64,000 nt of DNA from an uncultured Spirochaetaceae bacterium (GCA_944389025.1 CALXKU010000004.1:62001-126000); one strand, 5' to 3'; shown: positions 18,648 through 26,450, numbered from the stretch's first letter. Notes: generated by a model from the sequence alone, not told the origin. A program made the numbers and translations.

Positions 18648-19971
18648 GAATCTTGACTATATTGAAAAGCGAGTTTTGGAACTGGAACAGGAGGTTACGG
18701 ACATACACCTCAGAGGTGCAGCTCTGGTTCCGTCCTCGAAAATGGACTATCTGCGTCTCAACGAAATCAGGAAGGAGCTTGAAGACATTACAGACGGAGA
18801 GAATACGCTCATAGGCAACATGGCGGGACAGTTCGAACCGTCATATACGGTGGAACCAAAAGAAGGCGAACAGTATCTCAATTACTGGCCGGATGAGCTC
18901 ACGGGTGTATCATCTAGCAAGACGGGAGAGAAGCTTGCACTGCCGACATTCATAAGAAACATGAGAGTCAGGAAATGTTTCCATGTTTCAAAGTATAAAA
19001 TGAGTGCGATATATAACCAGAACAGCCCAAGTACACATACAAACTACGCTGTAGGACTTTACAACCTGTCACCCGCTCATAGTACCGGAGGTTTTACGGT
19101 ATCATATGATGGTATTGTTGATAAGCTGAATCAAATCAACAATTCCACTTTTCCGTCATACATGCCTGAATCCATGCAGGATTATTGCAAAAAGAAGCAC
19201 CTGATAACATGGGATGAATACGGCTATCTCTGCTTACTGGCCAAAAAATATGCGTTTGAGCCTCTTGGAAACTCAAGTCAGGGAGCGGACACAAAGGGTT
19301 ATATGGCTCCATCGGCTGAATACAGAAGAGCTGAGAACGGGCTCTATAAGATATCGCAAACCAGAAACGGGGTAGGACCGAACTACTGGAGGCATAACGG
19401 GAAGTTTACGGGAATCGCCGACTTGGTTGGAAATTGCAGAACTCTAATTGCTGGAGCGAAGATAGTAAGCGGAATAATACAAGTTATTGATTTTACAAAT
19501 ACCGACGGTCTTCTTACACCAAGCGATCTCAAGAGCTCCGGCCCTCTCTGGAAAGCGATTAAGACGGACGGCACCCTAATTGCTCCTGACACTGTTAATG
19601 GGTCTTCAGTAAAGGCGTTCTGTATAGATTTTGTAGAGCAGCCGACTGCCAACTCGCAGAAGAATACATTTATATCCGATGAAATTCTTATCAGGGACAA
19701 TGGCTTCTATGGGATTGTATCAGCAAAAGATGTAACACTGAAAGAAGGGTTGACTGCCAATTACCTCTTGGAACTTCTAGGATTTCTTCCATTCAAGAAT
19801 GGAGGATTAGCTGGGTCTCAATATCTAAGAAATACTGAGAACCTAACCACTTGTTGCCAAGTCGGTGGTAGTTGGTGGATCGGTTCGAGTGCGGGGCTTC
19901 GTTCCCTCCTCGGTTATGGCACGTTCGGCTACGCGAGCAACGGTGTTGGGGCTCTTTCCGCTTCCGACTAA
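18640..19971 (+). CDS. DGR target: tail protein with hypervariable C-terminus
   Basis: 443 aa. The ATG at 18640 follows GGAGG and overlaps the previous stop. Residues 1-50 form a coiled coil suited to trimerisation. The C-terminal ~300 residues have the features of the C-type-lectin/formylglycine-enzyme fold used by DGR targets, ending in 'AGLRSLL...GALSASD'. The last 39 codons are the variable repeat copied from the TR at 20627. Its place at the end of the tail fibre cluster argues that it is the receptor-binding tip whose specificity is diversified. Confidence 0.88.
   Translation: MAKNLDYIEKRVLELEQEVTDIHLRGAALVPSSKMDYLRLNEIRKELEDITDGENTLIGNMAGQFEPSYTVEPKEGEQYLNYWPDELTGVSSSKTGEKLALPTFIRNMRVRKCFHVSKYKMSAIYNQNSPSTHTNYAVGLYNLSPAHSTGGFTVSYDGIVDKLNQINNSTFPSYMPESMQDYCKKKHLITWDEYGYLCLLAKKYAFEPLGNSSQGADTKGYMAPSAEYRRAENGLYKISQTRNGVGPNYWRHNGKFTGIADLVGNCRTLIAGAKIVSGIIQVIDFTNTDGLLTPSDLKSSGPLWKAIKTDGTLIAPDTVNGSSVKAFCIDFVEQPTANSQKNTFISDEILIRDNGFYGIVSAKDVTLKEGLTANYLLELLGFLPFKNGGLAGSQYLRNTENLTTCCQVGGSWWIGSSAGLRSLLGYGTFGYASNGVGALSASD
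19851..19967 (+). repeat. DGR variable repeat (VR)
   Basis: 117 bp matching the template repeat at a constant offset of 776 bp. The two copies differ at 16 positions and in every case the template has A: eight changes to G, four to T, four to C. All non-adenine template bases are conserved. The invariant 3' block GGGGCTCTTTCCG corresponds to the initiation-of-mutagenic-homology region. Confidence 0.95.
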
Positions 19972-19992
19972 AATCTAAAATTCTTAAGTAAA

Positions 19993-20040
19993 CGCACGCT
20001 CGATTTTTCATTCCATCGTAGTTAAGAGATCCCGCGTGCG
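19993..20040 (+). repeat. Inverted repeat downstream of the VR
   Basis: CGCACGC at 19993-19999 pairs with GCGTGCG at 20034-20040, with an inner TCGAT/ATCGT pairing. It starts 26 bp after the end of VR homology and ends two bases before the avd start. DGRs studied in Bordetella phage need a hairpin or cruciform just after the VR for efficient retrohoming, and this element is placed to serve that role. It could also influence avd translation. Confidence 0.6.
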
Positions 20041-20042
20041 AC

Positions 20043-20549
20043 ATGGAGGATAAAATATTGACAAGGGAAACTAATCCGGGAGAGAAAGACGGCTTCCAGC
20101 TATTACAGAAAGCGAATGACTTCTCCCGTTGGACAGATGATCTCTACGTGAAAGGGAGGGTATCCATAAGGATAAGAGAAAAGTACATCAGGCCGTTAGA
20201 CGATCTGATGGAGAGCATGTGCATCAAGATCTATGATGCGAACAAGCTCTACAACAGCAGACCTCCAGAAATCGGGGAAGGCATGGATAAGTACACATCT
20301 GAGAAGCTCTACCGCCAAACGAGAAAGGAGGCTGTCACGCTCTGCTATGAAGCAAGAAAAGATTTAAAGATGATAGCCACCAGATGGAAGAGAATACTAG
20401 GCGAAAACCATGCCGATACCGGATACCCCATAGTCAAGGGCATTGTCCCCGAACTTAACAAGAAGAAACGATACGTATTTGAACGTATCGCGGAACTGGA
20501 TAGGATGCTCAACTCTTGGTATTCATGGATGAACAGGAAAGGAGCATAG
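20043..20549 (+). CDS. avd: DGR accessory protein (Avd-like)
   Basis: 168 aa, almost entirely helical and basic, between VR and TR as in other DGRs. Avd forms a pentameric four-helix-bundle barrel that binds the reverse transcriptase and template RNA. Helix-forming heptads such as 'YIRPLDDLMESMCIKIYDANKLY', 'EKLYRQTRKEAVTLCYEARKDL' and 'KKRYVFERIAELDRMLNSWYSW' fit four helices. It is longer than the ~128-aa Bordetella protein because of an N-terminal extension. The ribosome site is weak, so expression may be low. The name rests on context and predicted helices. Confidence 0.75.
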   Translation: MEDKILTRETNPGEKDGFQLLQKANDFSRWTDDLYVKGRVSIRIREKYIRPLDDLMESMCIKIYDANKLYNSRPPEIGEGMDKYTSEKLYRQTRKEAVTLCYEARKDLKMIATRWKRILGENHADTGYPIVKGIVPELNKKKRYVFERIAELDRMLNSWYSWMNRKGA

Positions 20550-20626
20550 GAAATCACGCCACATGGTGATTCGTAGCATGCGGACGGTAAGCAGACACGT
20601 TGGCTTCTGGCCGCTCGAGACTGGTG

Positions 20627-20743
20627 TTGTTGCCAAGTCGGTGGTAATTGGTGGAACGGTTCGAATGCGGGGCTTCGTTACCTCAACGGTAATGACACGT
20701 TCGGCAACGCGAACAACAATATTGGGGCTCTTTCCGATTCAAA
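20627..20743 (+). repeat. DGR template repeat (TR)
   Basis: Non-coding template between avd and the RT gene. Read in the VR frame it is loaded with AAC/AAT codons (about nine Asn codons plus Tyr and Asp), so random replacement of A yields up to 15 amino acids per AAY codon without creating a stop. It carries the invariant core of the VR on both sides. Confidence 0.95.
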
Positions 20744-20815
20744 GAGAGTATGAGATGTCTTTTCTTATTCATCTCCTCTCTTGGAAGGGTCTGCTGTCGG
20801 AATAGAAGAATAGTG

Positions 20816-20849
20816 TCACATTCGAGCGCTGCAGGGCGCCGGAATGTGA
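20816..20849 (+). ncRNA. Structured spacer hairpin between TR and RT
   Basis: An 8-bp outer stem TCACATTC/GAATGTGA encloses a second GCGC/GCGC stem with a TGCAGG loop. It lies 73 bases after the TR and 16 bases before the RT start. In the Bordetella DGR the TR-RT spacer RNA is essential for self-primed cDNA synthesis, and this hairpin is the natural candidate for that element here. Confidence 0.7.
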
Positions 20850-20865
20850 TGCGTTTTGAAGGCAT

Positions 20866-21963
20866 ATGGAAGACGAATTATTTAAAGAGATAATCAGCTT
20901 TGAAAATCTTTATGAAGCTACAATGGAAGTTTCCCGAGGAAAATGGCGGAAGGCCGAATGGGTGAAGTGGTACCTTGATTTGGAAGCGAATCTTATTAGT
21001 CTGCAGAACAAGCTTGTATGGGATATGTGGGAGCCTCATCCAACTGTGGATTTCTTTGTGCTTGAACCTAAGAAAAGGCCAGTGGCCAGGCCACATATTG
21101 AAGACAGGATCATAGGCCATGCGATAATGCGCAAATGCCTTCCGTTTTTCGAGAAGCATTCATCGCCTCAGTCATATGCATGCCGAACGGGCAAGGGTTC
21201 TTTTAATGCGGTACTAGAGTGGCAGAGAATCATAAGGAGTGCCATAGGGCGCTGGGGCTTCGACTGGTATGTAATATGCATAGACTTTGCTCATGACTAT
21301 CAGAGCGTGGATCTAGAGAATCTCAAGAGATTATATAGGAGGATTATACCGTCTGAGAAAACCTGTGCTCTTCTCGATAAAAAGATAGACTCCTACCCTA
21401 ACTTACAAGGCGGGAATTTCCTGTTCAAGCATGAGGGGCTTGCATTAGGAAATATAGAGAACCAGCATCTTGCAAACCTGAAATCAGGGGTTGTTGATTA
21501 CTTTGTAACGGATACGCTGGGACTCGGAAGGATGTATGTGCGCTACATGGACGATATAAGAATCGCAGTGCACACGAAAGAAGAGGCTCAAGATGTGCTT
21601 GCAAGAATTGATGAACTCGTAACGGGAAAGCTCAACCAGTCCATTGGAGGAAAGAAAACCTATTATAAGAAATTCAAAGGCAAGGATGAGCTATGCGGAT
21701 ATGCTGTATGTCCGCATCACCTTGAAATGCAAAGTGAGAAAATCAGACGAAGGTTAAGAGGGTTGAGAAAGGTCAGGCAGGGGTGGCTCTCAGGTTACTA
21801 CGATACGGAAAGATATGAGGCCACGCTTTGCAATGTTATTGATTATCTCGATAAAACAAATTCGGCTCATGAGTTCGTGAAATATTGCATTGACGAACTC
21901 GGAATGAAGGGGAAGAAAAACAAAGGTGTGAGAAGATATTTAAAGAGATGTGCTACTGATTAA
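20866..21963 (+). CDS. DGR reverse transcriptase
   Basis: 365 aa. RT finger and palm motifs appear in order: 'KKRPVARPHIEDRI' near residue 65, 'SYACRTGKGSF' about 100, the first catalytic Asp140 in 'VICIDF', 'GLALGNIENQ' at 191-200, and the YMDD box at 227-230 with Asp229/230. The motif at 195-200 is the DGR-type [LIV]GxxxSQ with Asn replacing Ser. There is no maturase, endonuclease or intein domain, as usual for DGR RTs. It copies the TR with adenine-specific errors. The weak SD suggests restrained expression. Confidence 0.95.
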   Translation: MEDELFKEIISFENLYEATMEVSRGKWRKAEWVKWYLDLEANLISLQNKLVWDMWEPHPTVDFFVLEPKKRPVARPHIEDRIIGHAIMRKCLPFFEKHSSPQSYACRTGKGSFNAVLEWQRIIRSAIGRWGFDWYVICIDFAHDYQSVDLENLKRLYRRIIPSEKTCALLDKKIDSYPNLQGGNFLFKHEGLALGNIENQHLANLKSGVVDYFVTDTLGLGRMYVRYMDDIRIAVHTKEEAQDVLARIDELVTGKLNQSIGGKKTYYKKFKGKDELCGYAVCPHHLEMQSEKIRRRLRGLRKVRQGWLSGYYDTERYEATLCNVIDYLDKTNSAHEFVKYCIDELGMKGKKNKGVRRYLKRCATD

Positions 21964-21990
21964 GTGCCCTTGCCCCGCCATCTTGTATTG

Positions 21991-22041
21991 TTCCGTTTTG
22001 TTCCGTTTTATTCCAAAATAATTTCTTAAATAACTTATAAT
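21991..22041 (+). promoter_or_regulatory. Late promoter B with 10-bp phased repeats
   Basis: Three 10-bp units at 21991 (TTCCGTTTTG), 22001 (TTCCGTTTTA) and 22011 (TTCCAAAATA) precede a TATAAT at 22036-22041. The distance from the last TTCC to TATAAT is 25 bp and from the box to ATG is 8 nt, both identical to promoter A at 525-585. This strongly implies one phage-controlled late activator acting on both units. Confidence 0.75.
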
Positions 22042-22048
22042 TATCTTT

Positions 22049-22522
22049 ATGGACGAGAATGAGCTGTATGAGAAGAAAAGAGAGGAAGCCCTTACCGCAT
22101 TGAAAAATGCCTATGAGGATGTAAAGGAAAAACTCTCCGGAGAGGAACGGGATATCTTTGAGAAGATAATCGAATCCCTCAGCCTCGTCTCAACAGGTGT
22201 TGATGCCGCCCATAGGCGGATAAGAATAAGAAAGCAGGAACTGGAGAAGCTTGACAAGAGCTTGCACAAGATAGCGAAAAGCAATGCCTCCCTCATCGAA
22301 GCAATACGACTGTTCTCGTTCGTACAAAAACAGGATGCGGAAGATTTGAAACAGGAGTTTGCTAAGCTGTCAAAAGCAAATGCCAGGTTTTTAAGAATCG
22401 TATGCGTGTCCGCACTTGTCATGGTTGGCTTCATGGCGTTCTTAGCGATCGGAGGGCAGAATGTCATCTCATCCATAGATGGAATGGCTACAGCTCTTAA
22501 AACTATAAACATGATCATGTAA
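22049..22522 (+). CDS. Coiled-coil protein with C-terminal membrane helix
   Basis: 157 aa. Residues 1-115 are charged helix; about 117-138 is one hydrophobic segment ('LRIVCVSALVMVGFMAFLAI'), giving a tail-anchored topology. First gene after late promoter B and probably translated from a leaderless mRNA. The position after the tail/DGR module and before other membrane genes suggests a role in lysis or in the cell envelope, but no lysis family was recognised. Confidence 0.65.
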   Translation: MDENELYEKKREEALTALKNAYEDVKEKLSGEERDIFEKIIESLSLVSTGVDAAHRRIRIRKQELEKLDKSLHKIAKSNASLIEAIRLFSFVQKQDAEDLKQEFAKLSKANARFLRIVCVSALVMVGFMAFLAIGGQNVISSIDGMATALKTINMIM

Positions 22523-22532
22523 GGAGAGAAAA

Positions 22533-23033
22533 ATGGAAAGCGCTTTTATTCTAGTAATTGCGGGGTTTCTTAAGAGCGTGGGATGGCAGATTGCCATGTT
22601 CATTTTATGCGGAATTGCCTTTGAGCTCTTAGCGGAATTTGTTAAAGCTACACTTTTCCCAAAGAATTCGGAAGGTATAGCAAAGAGCTGCCCCAGATGG
22701 CTTGGCCTCATTATGGGTGCGGTTATTACGGCCGCATATCTTGTGCTTGCGTATACGGCGTTCTTTGCATTCGGGGCAGAGTCTGGATTCCTGATTCCGG
22801 GTGGTTTGATATTCATCCCTGTCTGGGCAATACTGTTCTTTTTCTACCAGTACAAGGCACTGAGGATTGCAAAATGGCTATGTTCCAAAATGTTTCCGAC
22901 CTTGAAGGATCCTTTTTATAAAAAGCCGGAAAAGAAAAAGCAGGAAAGGTATACGCAGGAGGAGCTTGTCGCGGCTATCGAACAAATTAAGCAGGAGAAG
23001 TCCGCAACAGCTACTATTGCAACAGGCAAATAA
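22533..23033 (+). CDS. Holin-like membrane protein (tentative)
   Basis: 166 aa with hydrophobic segments at about 3-30, 55-80 and 90-112 and a very basic, Lys/Gln-rich C-terminus. Three helices and a charged tail are compatible with a class I holin, and it sits in a late cassette of membrane genes. AAGGAGAG precedes the start. It is somewhat long for a holin, and no endolysin gene was found nearby, so the role stays open. Confidence 0.5.
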   Translation: MESAFILVIAGFLKSVGWQIAMFILCGIAFELLAEFVKATLFPKNSEGIAKSCPRWLGLIMGAVITAAYLVLAYTAFFAFGAESGFLIPGGLIFIPVWAILFFFYQYKALRIAKWLCSKMFPTLKDPFYKKPEKKKQERYTQEELVAAIEQIKQEKSATATIATGK

Positions 23034-23535
23034 GGAAATAACAAGAAGGATTACTTCTTTTTTCGGAGTAGTCCTCTTCCTGATTGGGAGCAGAGAATTG
23101 AACGAGCTAATCTTTACTGTAATCGGAATACTTGTTACCGCATTGTTAGGCTACATATTTAAATTGAAAAGAGACGGCAAAAGTAAAGACAGTCTCATTA
23201 ATTCAATTGCTAAAGAATTGACTGGAGTGGCAAAGAATTCCGCTGAAGAGGAGATGAAGAAGTCCGCTATAGACAATTCCAATCTCACGCAGGAAAGGAT
23301 AGCTTTTCTGAACGCCCTCGAAAAAGCAAAAAATGAAATGGATGGGGTGGATGAAGTAGAAAGCACTTATGAACTTGAAGAGTGCAAGTCAAGTGCAGAA
23401 GCCGCGGAAGAGGTAGGCGACTTCACCTCTGGCCCAGTTGAAGCCCCATCCGCCTCAGTTGGAGATTTAAGCGATGAAATCAAAAAACTTGCTGAAGAAC
23501 AGGCTGAGCGCCTCAAGAAAAAACTCTCAAAATAA
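22966..23535 (+). CDS. Membrane-anchored coiled-coil protein (i-spanin-like, tentative)
   Basis: Up to 189 aa. One hydrophobic segment ('FFGVVLFLIGS' to 'VIGILVTALLGYIF') is followed by a long charged, Glu/Lys-rich helical domain. The true start is uncertain: the ATG at 22966 overlaps the upstream gene by 68 bases without a good SD; a TTG at 23017 is an alternative. An inner-membrane anchor with a periplasmic coiled coil, followed by a small lipoprotein gene, is the layout of two-component spanins. Confidence 0.5.
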   Translation: MSRLSNKLSRRSPQQLLLQQANKEITRRITSFFGVVLFLIGSRELNELIFTVIGILVTALLGYIFKLKRDGKSKDSLINSIAKELTGVAKNSAEEEMKKSAIDNSNLTQERIAFLNALEKAKNEMDGVDEVESTYELEECKSSAEAAEEVGDFTSGPVEAPSASVGDLSDEIKKLAEEQAERLKKKLSK

Positions 23536-23545
23536 GGAGAGAGTC

Positions 23546-23839
23546 ATGCTTATTCTCAATGGGATAGTGTGTGCGTTCATTCCAATAATGTTCTTATGCC
23601 TCCTGATTTTTGCTTTATCGTCATGTTCCACCGCCGTTACAATCCAGAACCCTGTAGAAGTCCCGGAAGTTCCGGAAGAGGAAATCCAGAGTTTACTTAC
23701 CAATCTCATAGATAGCCCTGTCACGGAGTACGATCTGATGCAGAACCTCTATGTGTATGAGGGGCTACTGAACATTTATGTTGATTATACCGATGCTTTG
23801 GAAGGATACATAAGTAACATTGCCACGGAAATGGCGTGA
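23546..23839 (+). CDS. Small lipoprotein (o-spanin-like, tentative)
   Basis: 97 aa from the ATG at 23546, which follows AAGGAGAGA and fits better than the upstream in-frame ATG at 23474. A signal peptide with 'LLIFALSSCS' gives a lipobox with Cys at about residue 27. The mature protein is short and acidic. It would be anchored in the outer membrane. Pairing with the preceding membrane protein would make a spanin pair. Confidence 0.6.
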   Translation: MLILNGIVCAFIPIMFLCLLIFALSSCSTAVTIQNPVEVPEVPEEEIQSLLTNLIDSPVTEYDLMQNLYVYEGLLNIYVDYTDALEGYISNIATEMA

Positions 23840-23857
23840 TACGCCTCTTTTGTTTTT
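23833..23857 (+). terminator. Rho-independent terminator of the late/lysis unit
   Basis: GGCGT-GAT-ACGCC stem directly overlapping the last codons, followed by TCTTTTGTTTTT. A second inverted pair GCCCT/AGGGC with TTTT lies at about 23888-23914. The unit converges here on the leftward early operon. Confidence 0.75.
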
Positions 23858-23924
23858 CTCCATCTTTATGCATCGGTTGATTATCGCCCTTCGCATTAAC
23901 TTGCCGAGGGCTTTTAAAATTCAA

Positions 23925-23948
23925 AAATACATTTAAGATGTCATTTAG
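23925..23948 (-). repeat. 24-bp intergenic element, copy 1
   Basis: AAATACATTT-N7-CATTTAG on the + strand (spacer aagatgt). It overlaps the 3' end and stop codon of the gene at 23941-24930, the last of the operon, so it is not needed as a start signal for a following gene. Confidence 0.8.
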
Positions 23949-24930
23949 AGACGGTTATCTCTGTCAGCCCTTCCCTGACCCATTGCCCACGGGTAAACCC
24001 TTCAACCCATATCGTTTTTCTGAGTTTTCTCCCTGCGCCGTAAGGCTGCTCCCGTATGTATCCCGAGACTGAAACTATAGTTTTTATCTTTCCTTCTTTG
24101 CCTGAGGCGTGAAATACATTTAGACCTCCATTTAGCACCGAATGCCGGTAACGTTTCGTTAATGAAATTGAACGCTTATTCAAACCTTTTCTTAAATAGA
24201 ATCCGCGTTTCATAGCCTCGTCGGCAGAATCATTGATTAGGAGGGGCGTTTTCTCCGCTTTCTCCAGAGCAAGAAGTTTCGCCGCATATTCAAGATCCGA
24301 TTCATCCCCTTTTAGAAAGAAATGAAGCGTGTTGCCTATGCTCACTGCAAGCCATATCTGTTCCTTGATTATCAGAATCTCCGATACCGCACCGTATAGC
24401 CACCCATCGTTAGCGGTATACGCATAAAACCCCTTCCGAGCTTCATCCTTATATTTGGAAAGAATGGTATCTTCAAGCCGTGCGGTTGCTACCAAAGTAG
24501 AGGCATCCTTTCTGATATTCCGCACTGTCCAGATGGGCTTAGTCTCCGCCAGATAATATACGGCTATAGCATCAAGAAATTTTACCTCGCTAGGATTCCC
24601 CGTGCCTTTTAAAACTTTGTGTAAAACATCGTCAAAAGAGGCGTATTCCTCATTTATTAGTTCTGGCACTCTGAGAGGAAAGTTTGTTATTCGAAATTTA
24701 AAGATGGAATCAATATGCAAGGCCTCTTTTTCATAGAATTCCTTAGGAAGCATCTTTTCTTCTTGAAGACCAATAATCCCATCTTTATTCATTCGGCATA
24801 AAAGATTACCCATTTCCCATATATGACATATTTCATGCTCCCGCATATATGAATATGCCTTGTCTGATAGCATCAAAGGGCCATCGTCATAAGTGATGGC
24901 CCCTGTCTTGTTAAATGCAAAGTAATGCAT
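23941..24930 (-). CDS. Hypothetical 329-aa protein
   Basis: Not recognised; the largest and last gene of the repeat-punctuated operon. Residues 31-36 read 'REHEICHIWEMG' (an HxxxH, not a clear zincin). The central part has alternating Leu/Ile strands ('LIIKEQIWLAVSIGNTLHFF'). The C-terminal 'GRKLRKTIWVEGFTRGQWV' is a basic-aromatic motif of the kind seen repeatedly in large phage-encoded unknowns. The start lies 10 bases downstream of repeat copy 2 with only a weak GGA. Confidence 0.6.
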   Translation of the reverse strand: MHYFAFNKTGAITYDDGPLMLSDKAYSYMREHEICHIWEMGNLLCRMNKDGIIGLQEEKMLPKEFYEKEALHIDSIFKFRITNFPLRVPELINEEYASFDDVLHKVLKGTGNPSEVKFLDAIAVYYLAETKPIWTVRNIRKDASTLVATARLEDTILSKYKDEARKGFYAYTANDGWLYGAVSEILIIKEQIWLAVSIGNTLHFFLKGDESDLEYAAKLLALEKAEKTPLLINDSADEAMKRGFYLRKGLNKRSISLTKRYRHSVLNGGLNVFHASGKEGKIKTIVSVSGYIREQPYGAGRKLRKTIWVEGFTRGQWVREGLTEITVSK

Positions 24931-24940
24931 GTTCTATTCC

Positions 24941-24964
24941 AAATACATTTTTGAGCCCATTTAG
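24941..24964 (-). repeat. 24-bp intergenic element, copy 2
   Basis: Spacer ttgagcc. It fills most of the 40-bp gap between the gene at 24971-25246 and the start of the 329-aa gene. Confidence 0.85.
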
Positions 24965-24970
24965 GCCTGT

Positions 24971-25246
24971 TTATTCTTCCACAGGCCCAAAAATCTCTTC
25001 GTAAAGTTCATTTGCCTTCTCTTCCACCCATTTTCTTGCATCATCCTCTGCAATTGGCACAATAGATGCGATGCGATATTTTGTTCTGGCTCCGCCTTCT
25101 CCGAGGATGAAGTATTCCCCCGTCTTTTTCAGGTATAGAGTTTCTTCGATATAATCAAAATCACCTGGCAGAAGCCCGTTATCATAATGTGCGATTTGCT
25201 TTGCGGATCCTGTGTCGTAAGCTTTTCCATTAAGAATTCTTCTCAT
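24971..25246 (-). CDS. Hypothetical 91-aa protein
   Basis: Strong AAGGAGG 6 bases before the ATG. The N-terminal 'MRRILNGKAYDTGSAKQIAHYDNG...YIEETLYLKKTGEYFILGEGGART' is a pattern found in many small phage or plasmid proteins of unknown role. The C-terminus is an acidic helix. Confidence 0.65.
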   Translation of the reverse strand: MRRILNGKAYDTGSAKQIAHYDNGLLPGDFDYIEETLYLKKTGEYFILGEGGARTKYRIASIVPIAEDDARKWVEEKANELYEEIFGPVEE

Positions 25247-25320
25247 TTTTTCCTCCTTATGATTATTTATAACTTAATTTCAATGGAAATTCATTCTATT
25301 TTATCCAGCCTCTTAAGACA

Positions 25321-25344
25321 AAATATATTTAAAAGCCCATTTAG
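25321..25344 (-). repeat. 24-bp intergenic element, copy 3
   Basis: AAATATATTT variant of the left half (one mismatch), spacer aaaagcc. It lies 4 bases beyond the stop of the 185-aa gene and about 75 bases before the next start. Confidence 0.8.
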
Positions 25345-25348
25345 AGTA

Positions 25349-25906
25349 TTAGCTCAATACAATGGTGCCGTCCTCTTTTTCTGTCAGCTTCACACCTAAA
25401 GCCCCTAAAGTTTTTGAAACGCCTTTTGCATATCCAGTGTAGAAATGATATTTCTCAATTAGCCCTTCACCGAGAAATCGACTTGCTAGATCATATGCTT
25501 TATTCAGCTCCAAAACCATGTAGTTGATATCAATTATCCCTTTGCACTGTTCTTTCATATGTTCGCCATCAGAATCTATTGAAAAAAGAGCAAAGCCCTC
25601 TTCTTTTATTTCCTCTGGCCAGCGGAGCCCCTTATATTCAGGATGGAACGGATTATCTGGATTGAAGATATCAACATCGCCGTTCTCGCTGGTTTCGATA
25701 ACAGCCCGATGCAGATCTATGCATATCGTATTTCCTTCTTTTCTTCTTTCCCATTCCTCCCTAACTGCTTTTATTCCCTCTTCCAGTGTGGTGCCAGAAT
25801 CAAGGAATATGAATTCCCATGTTGCATTAATATCAGCCGTATCGTTTGTCACTGCAATAACAAGCCTAACATCAAGATACTTGTACTCTATTCCGTCTTT
25901 TAACAT
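25349..25906 (-). CDS. Hypothetical 185-aa protein
   Basis: Acidic, mixed alpha/beta. A conserved-looking opening 'MLKDGIEYKYLDVRLVIAVTNDTADINATWEF' is followed by 'LEEGIKAVREEWERRK'. The middle resembles part of the gene at 27641-28159 ('TLEDTILAAWETWNDLP', 'ETxxGDVDIFNPDNP' versus 'ETGLLRFFDHENC'), so the two are probably distant paralogues. AAGGAGA precedes the start, directly after repeat copy 4. Confidence 0.6.
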   Translation of the reverse strand: MLKDGIEYKYLDVRLVIAVTNDTADINATWEFIFLDSGTTLEEGIKAVREEWERRKEGNTICIDLHRAVIETSENGDVDIFNPDNPFHPEYKGLRWPEEIKEEGFALFSIDSDGEHMKEQCKGIIDINYMVLELNKAYDLASRFLGEGLIEKYHFYTGYAKGVSKTLGALGVKLTEKEDGTIVLS

Positions 25907-25921
25907 AATCTTCTCCTTATG

Positions 25922-25945
25922 AAATACATTTTAGGGCTCATTTAG
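25922..25945 (-). repeat. 24-bp intergenic element, copy 4
   Basis: Spacer tagggct. Immediately followed (leftward) by the AAGGAG of the 185-aa gene, leaving no room for another promoter. Confidence 0.85.
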
Positions 25946-25954
25946 GGCGGGTGC

Positions 25955-26425
25955 TTACTTGATTTTCAGCACCCCGTTCTCTTCCTCTATTCTGCCACCA
26001 GCTTTTTTGATTAAAGCCAGAAGGCAATTATAAATAAGCTCACTTTCTGAATCATTTGCGTTTGCGTTTAGCATGTTGGATAAGCGCAAGGTTTTCTCAA
26101 TAACAAGATCAGCTAATGCATTTTTATCCAAAGAAACATCTCTTATTTCTTCGGTGAAATAAGCAATGATTTTATCTCGATATTTTTCGAGGTAATCCAA
26201 AACCCACTCGTCATTATTGAAATCGTAATAGGCTTTTGCACCTAATAGCCGCTGGGCCTCAGCGTTTGAAAAAACTATATCGCCCATATCGGCCCGTTTT
26301 ATTCTTCCGGTTCCATAATATTCAACCTTCATCCCTAGAGCGTCCTTGATTTGATATCCCCTTAGATATCCTCTTTTAGTTCCAGGCCTTTCCCAAATTT
26401 TTAAATCTAAAATCCTTGAATTCAT
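25955..26425 (-). CDS. Hypothetical 156-aa protein
   Basis: The ATG at 26425 (MNSRILDLKIWERPG) lies behind AAGGAGAAG, preferred over an upstream ATG at 26458. The first 70 residues form a beta-rich domain ('RGYLRGYQIKDALGMKVEYYGTGRIKRADMGDIVF'); the rest is helical and acidic. Not recognised. Confidence 0.6.
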   Translation of the reverse strand: MNSRILDLKIWERPGTKRGYLRGYQIKDALGMKVEYYGTGRIKRADMGDIVFSNAEAQRLLGAKAYYDFNNDEWVLDYLEKYRDKIIAYFTEEIRDVSLDKNALADLVIEKTLRLSNMLNANANDSESELIYNCLLALIKKAGGRIEEENGVLKIK

Positions 26426-26450
26426 TTTTCTTCTCCTTATCGAAATACAA

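Noticed and set aside
20563-20805. Open frame through the DGR template repeat
   Set aside because: It reads the TR in a different frame from the VR and has no SD; the TR acts as template RNA.
22049-23839. Endolysin among the post-DGR genes
   Set aside because: None of the four products shows muramidase, amidase or peptidase motifs; only membrane and lipoprotein features are visible.
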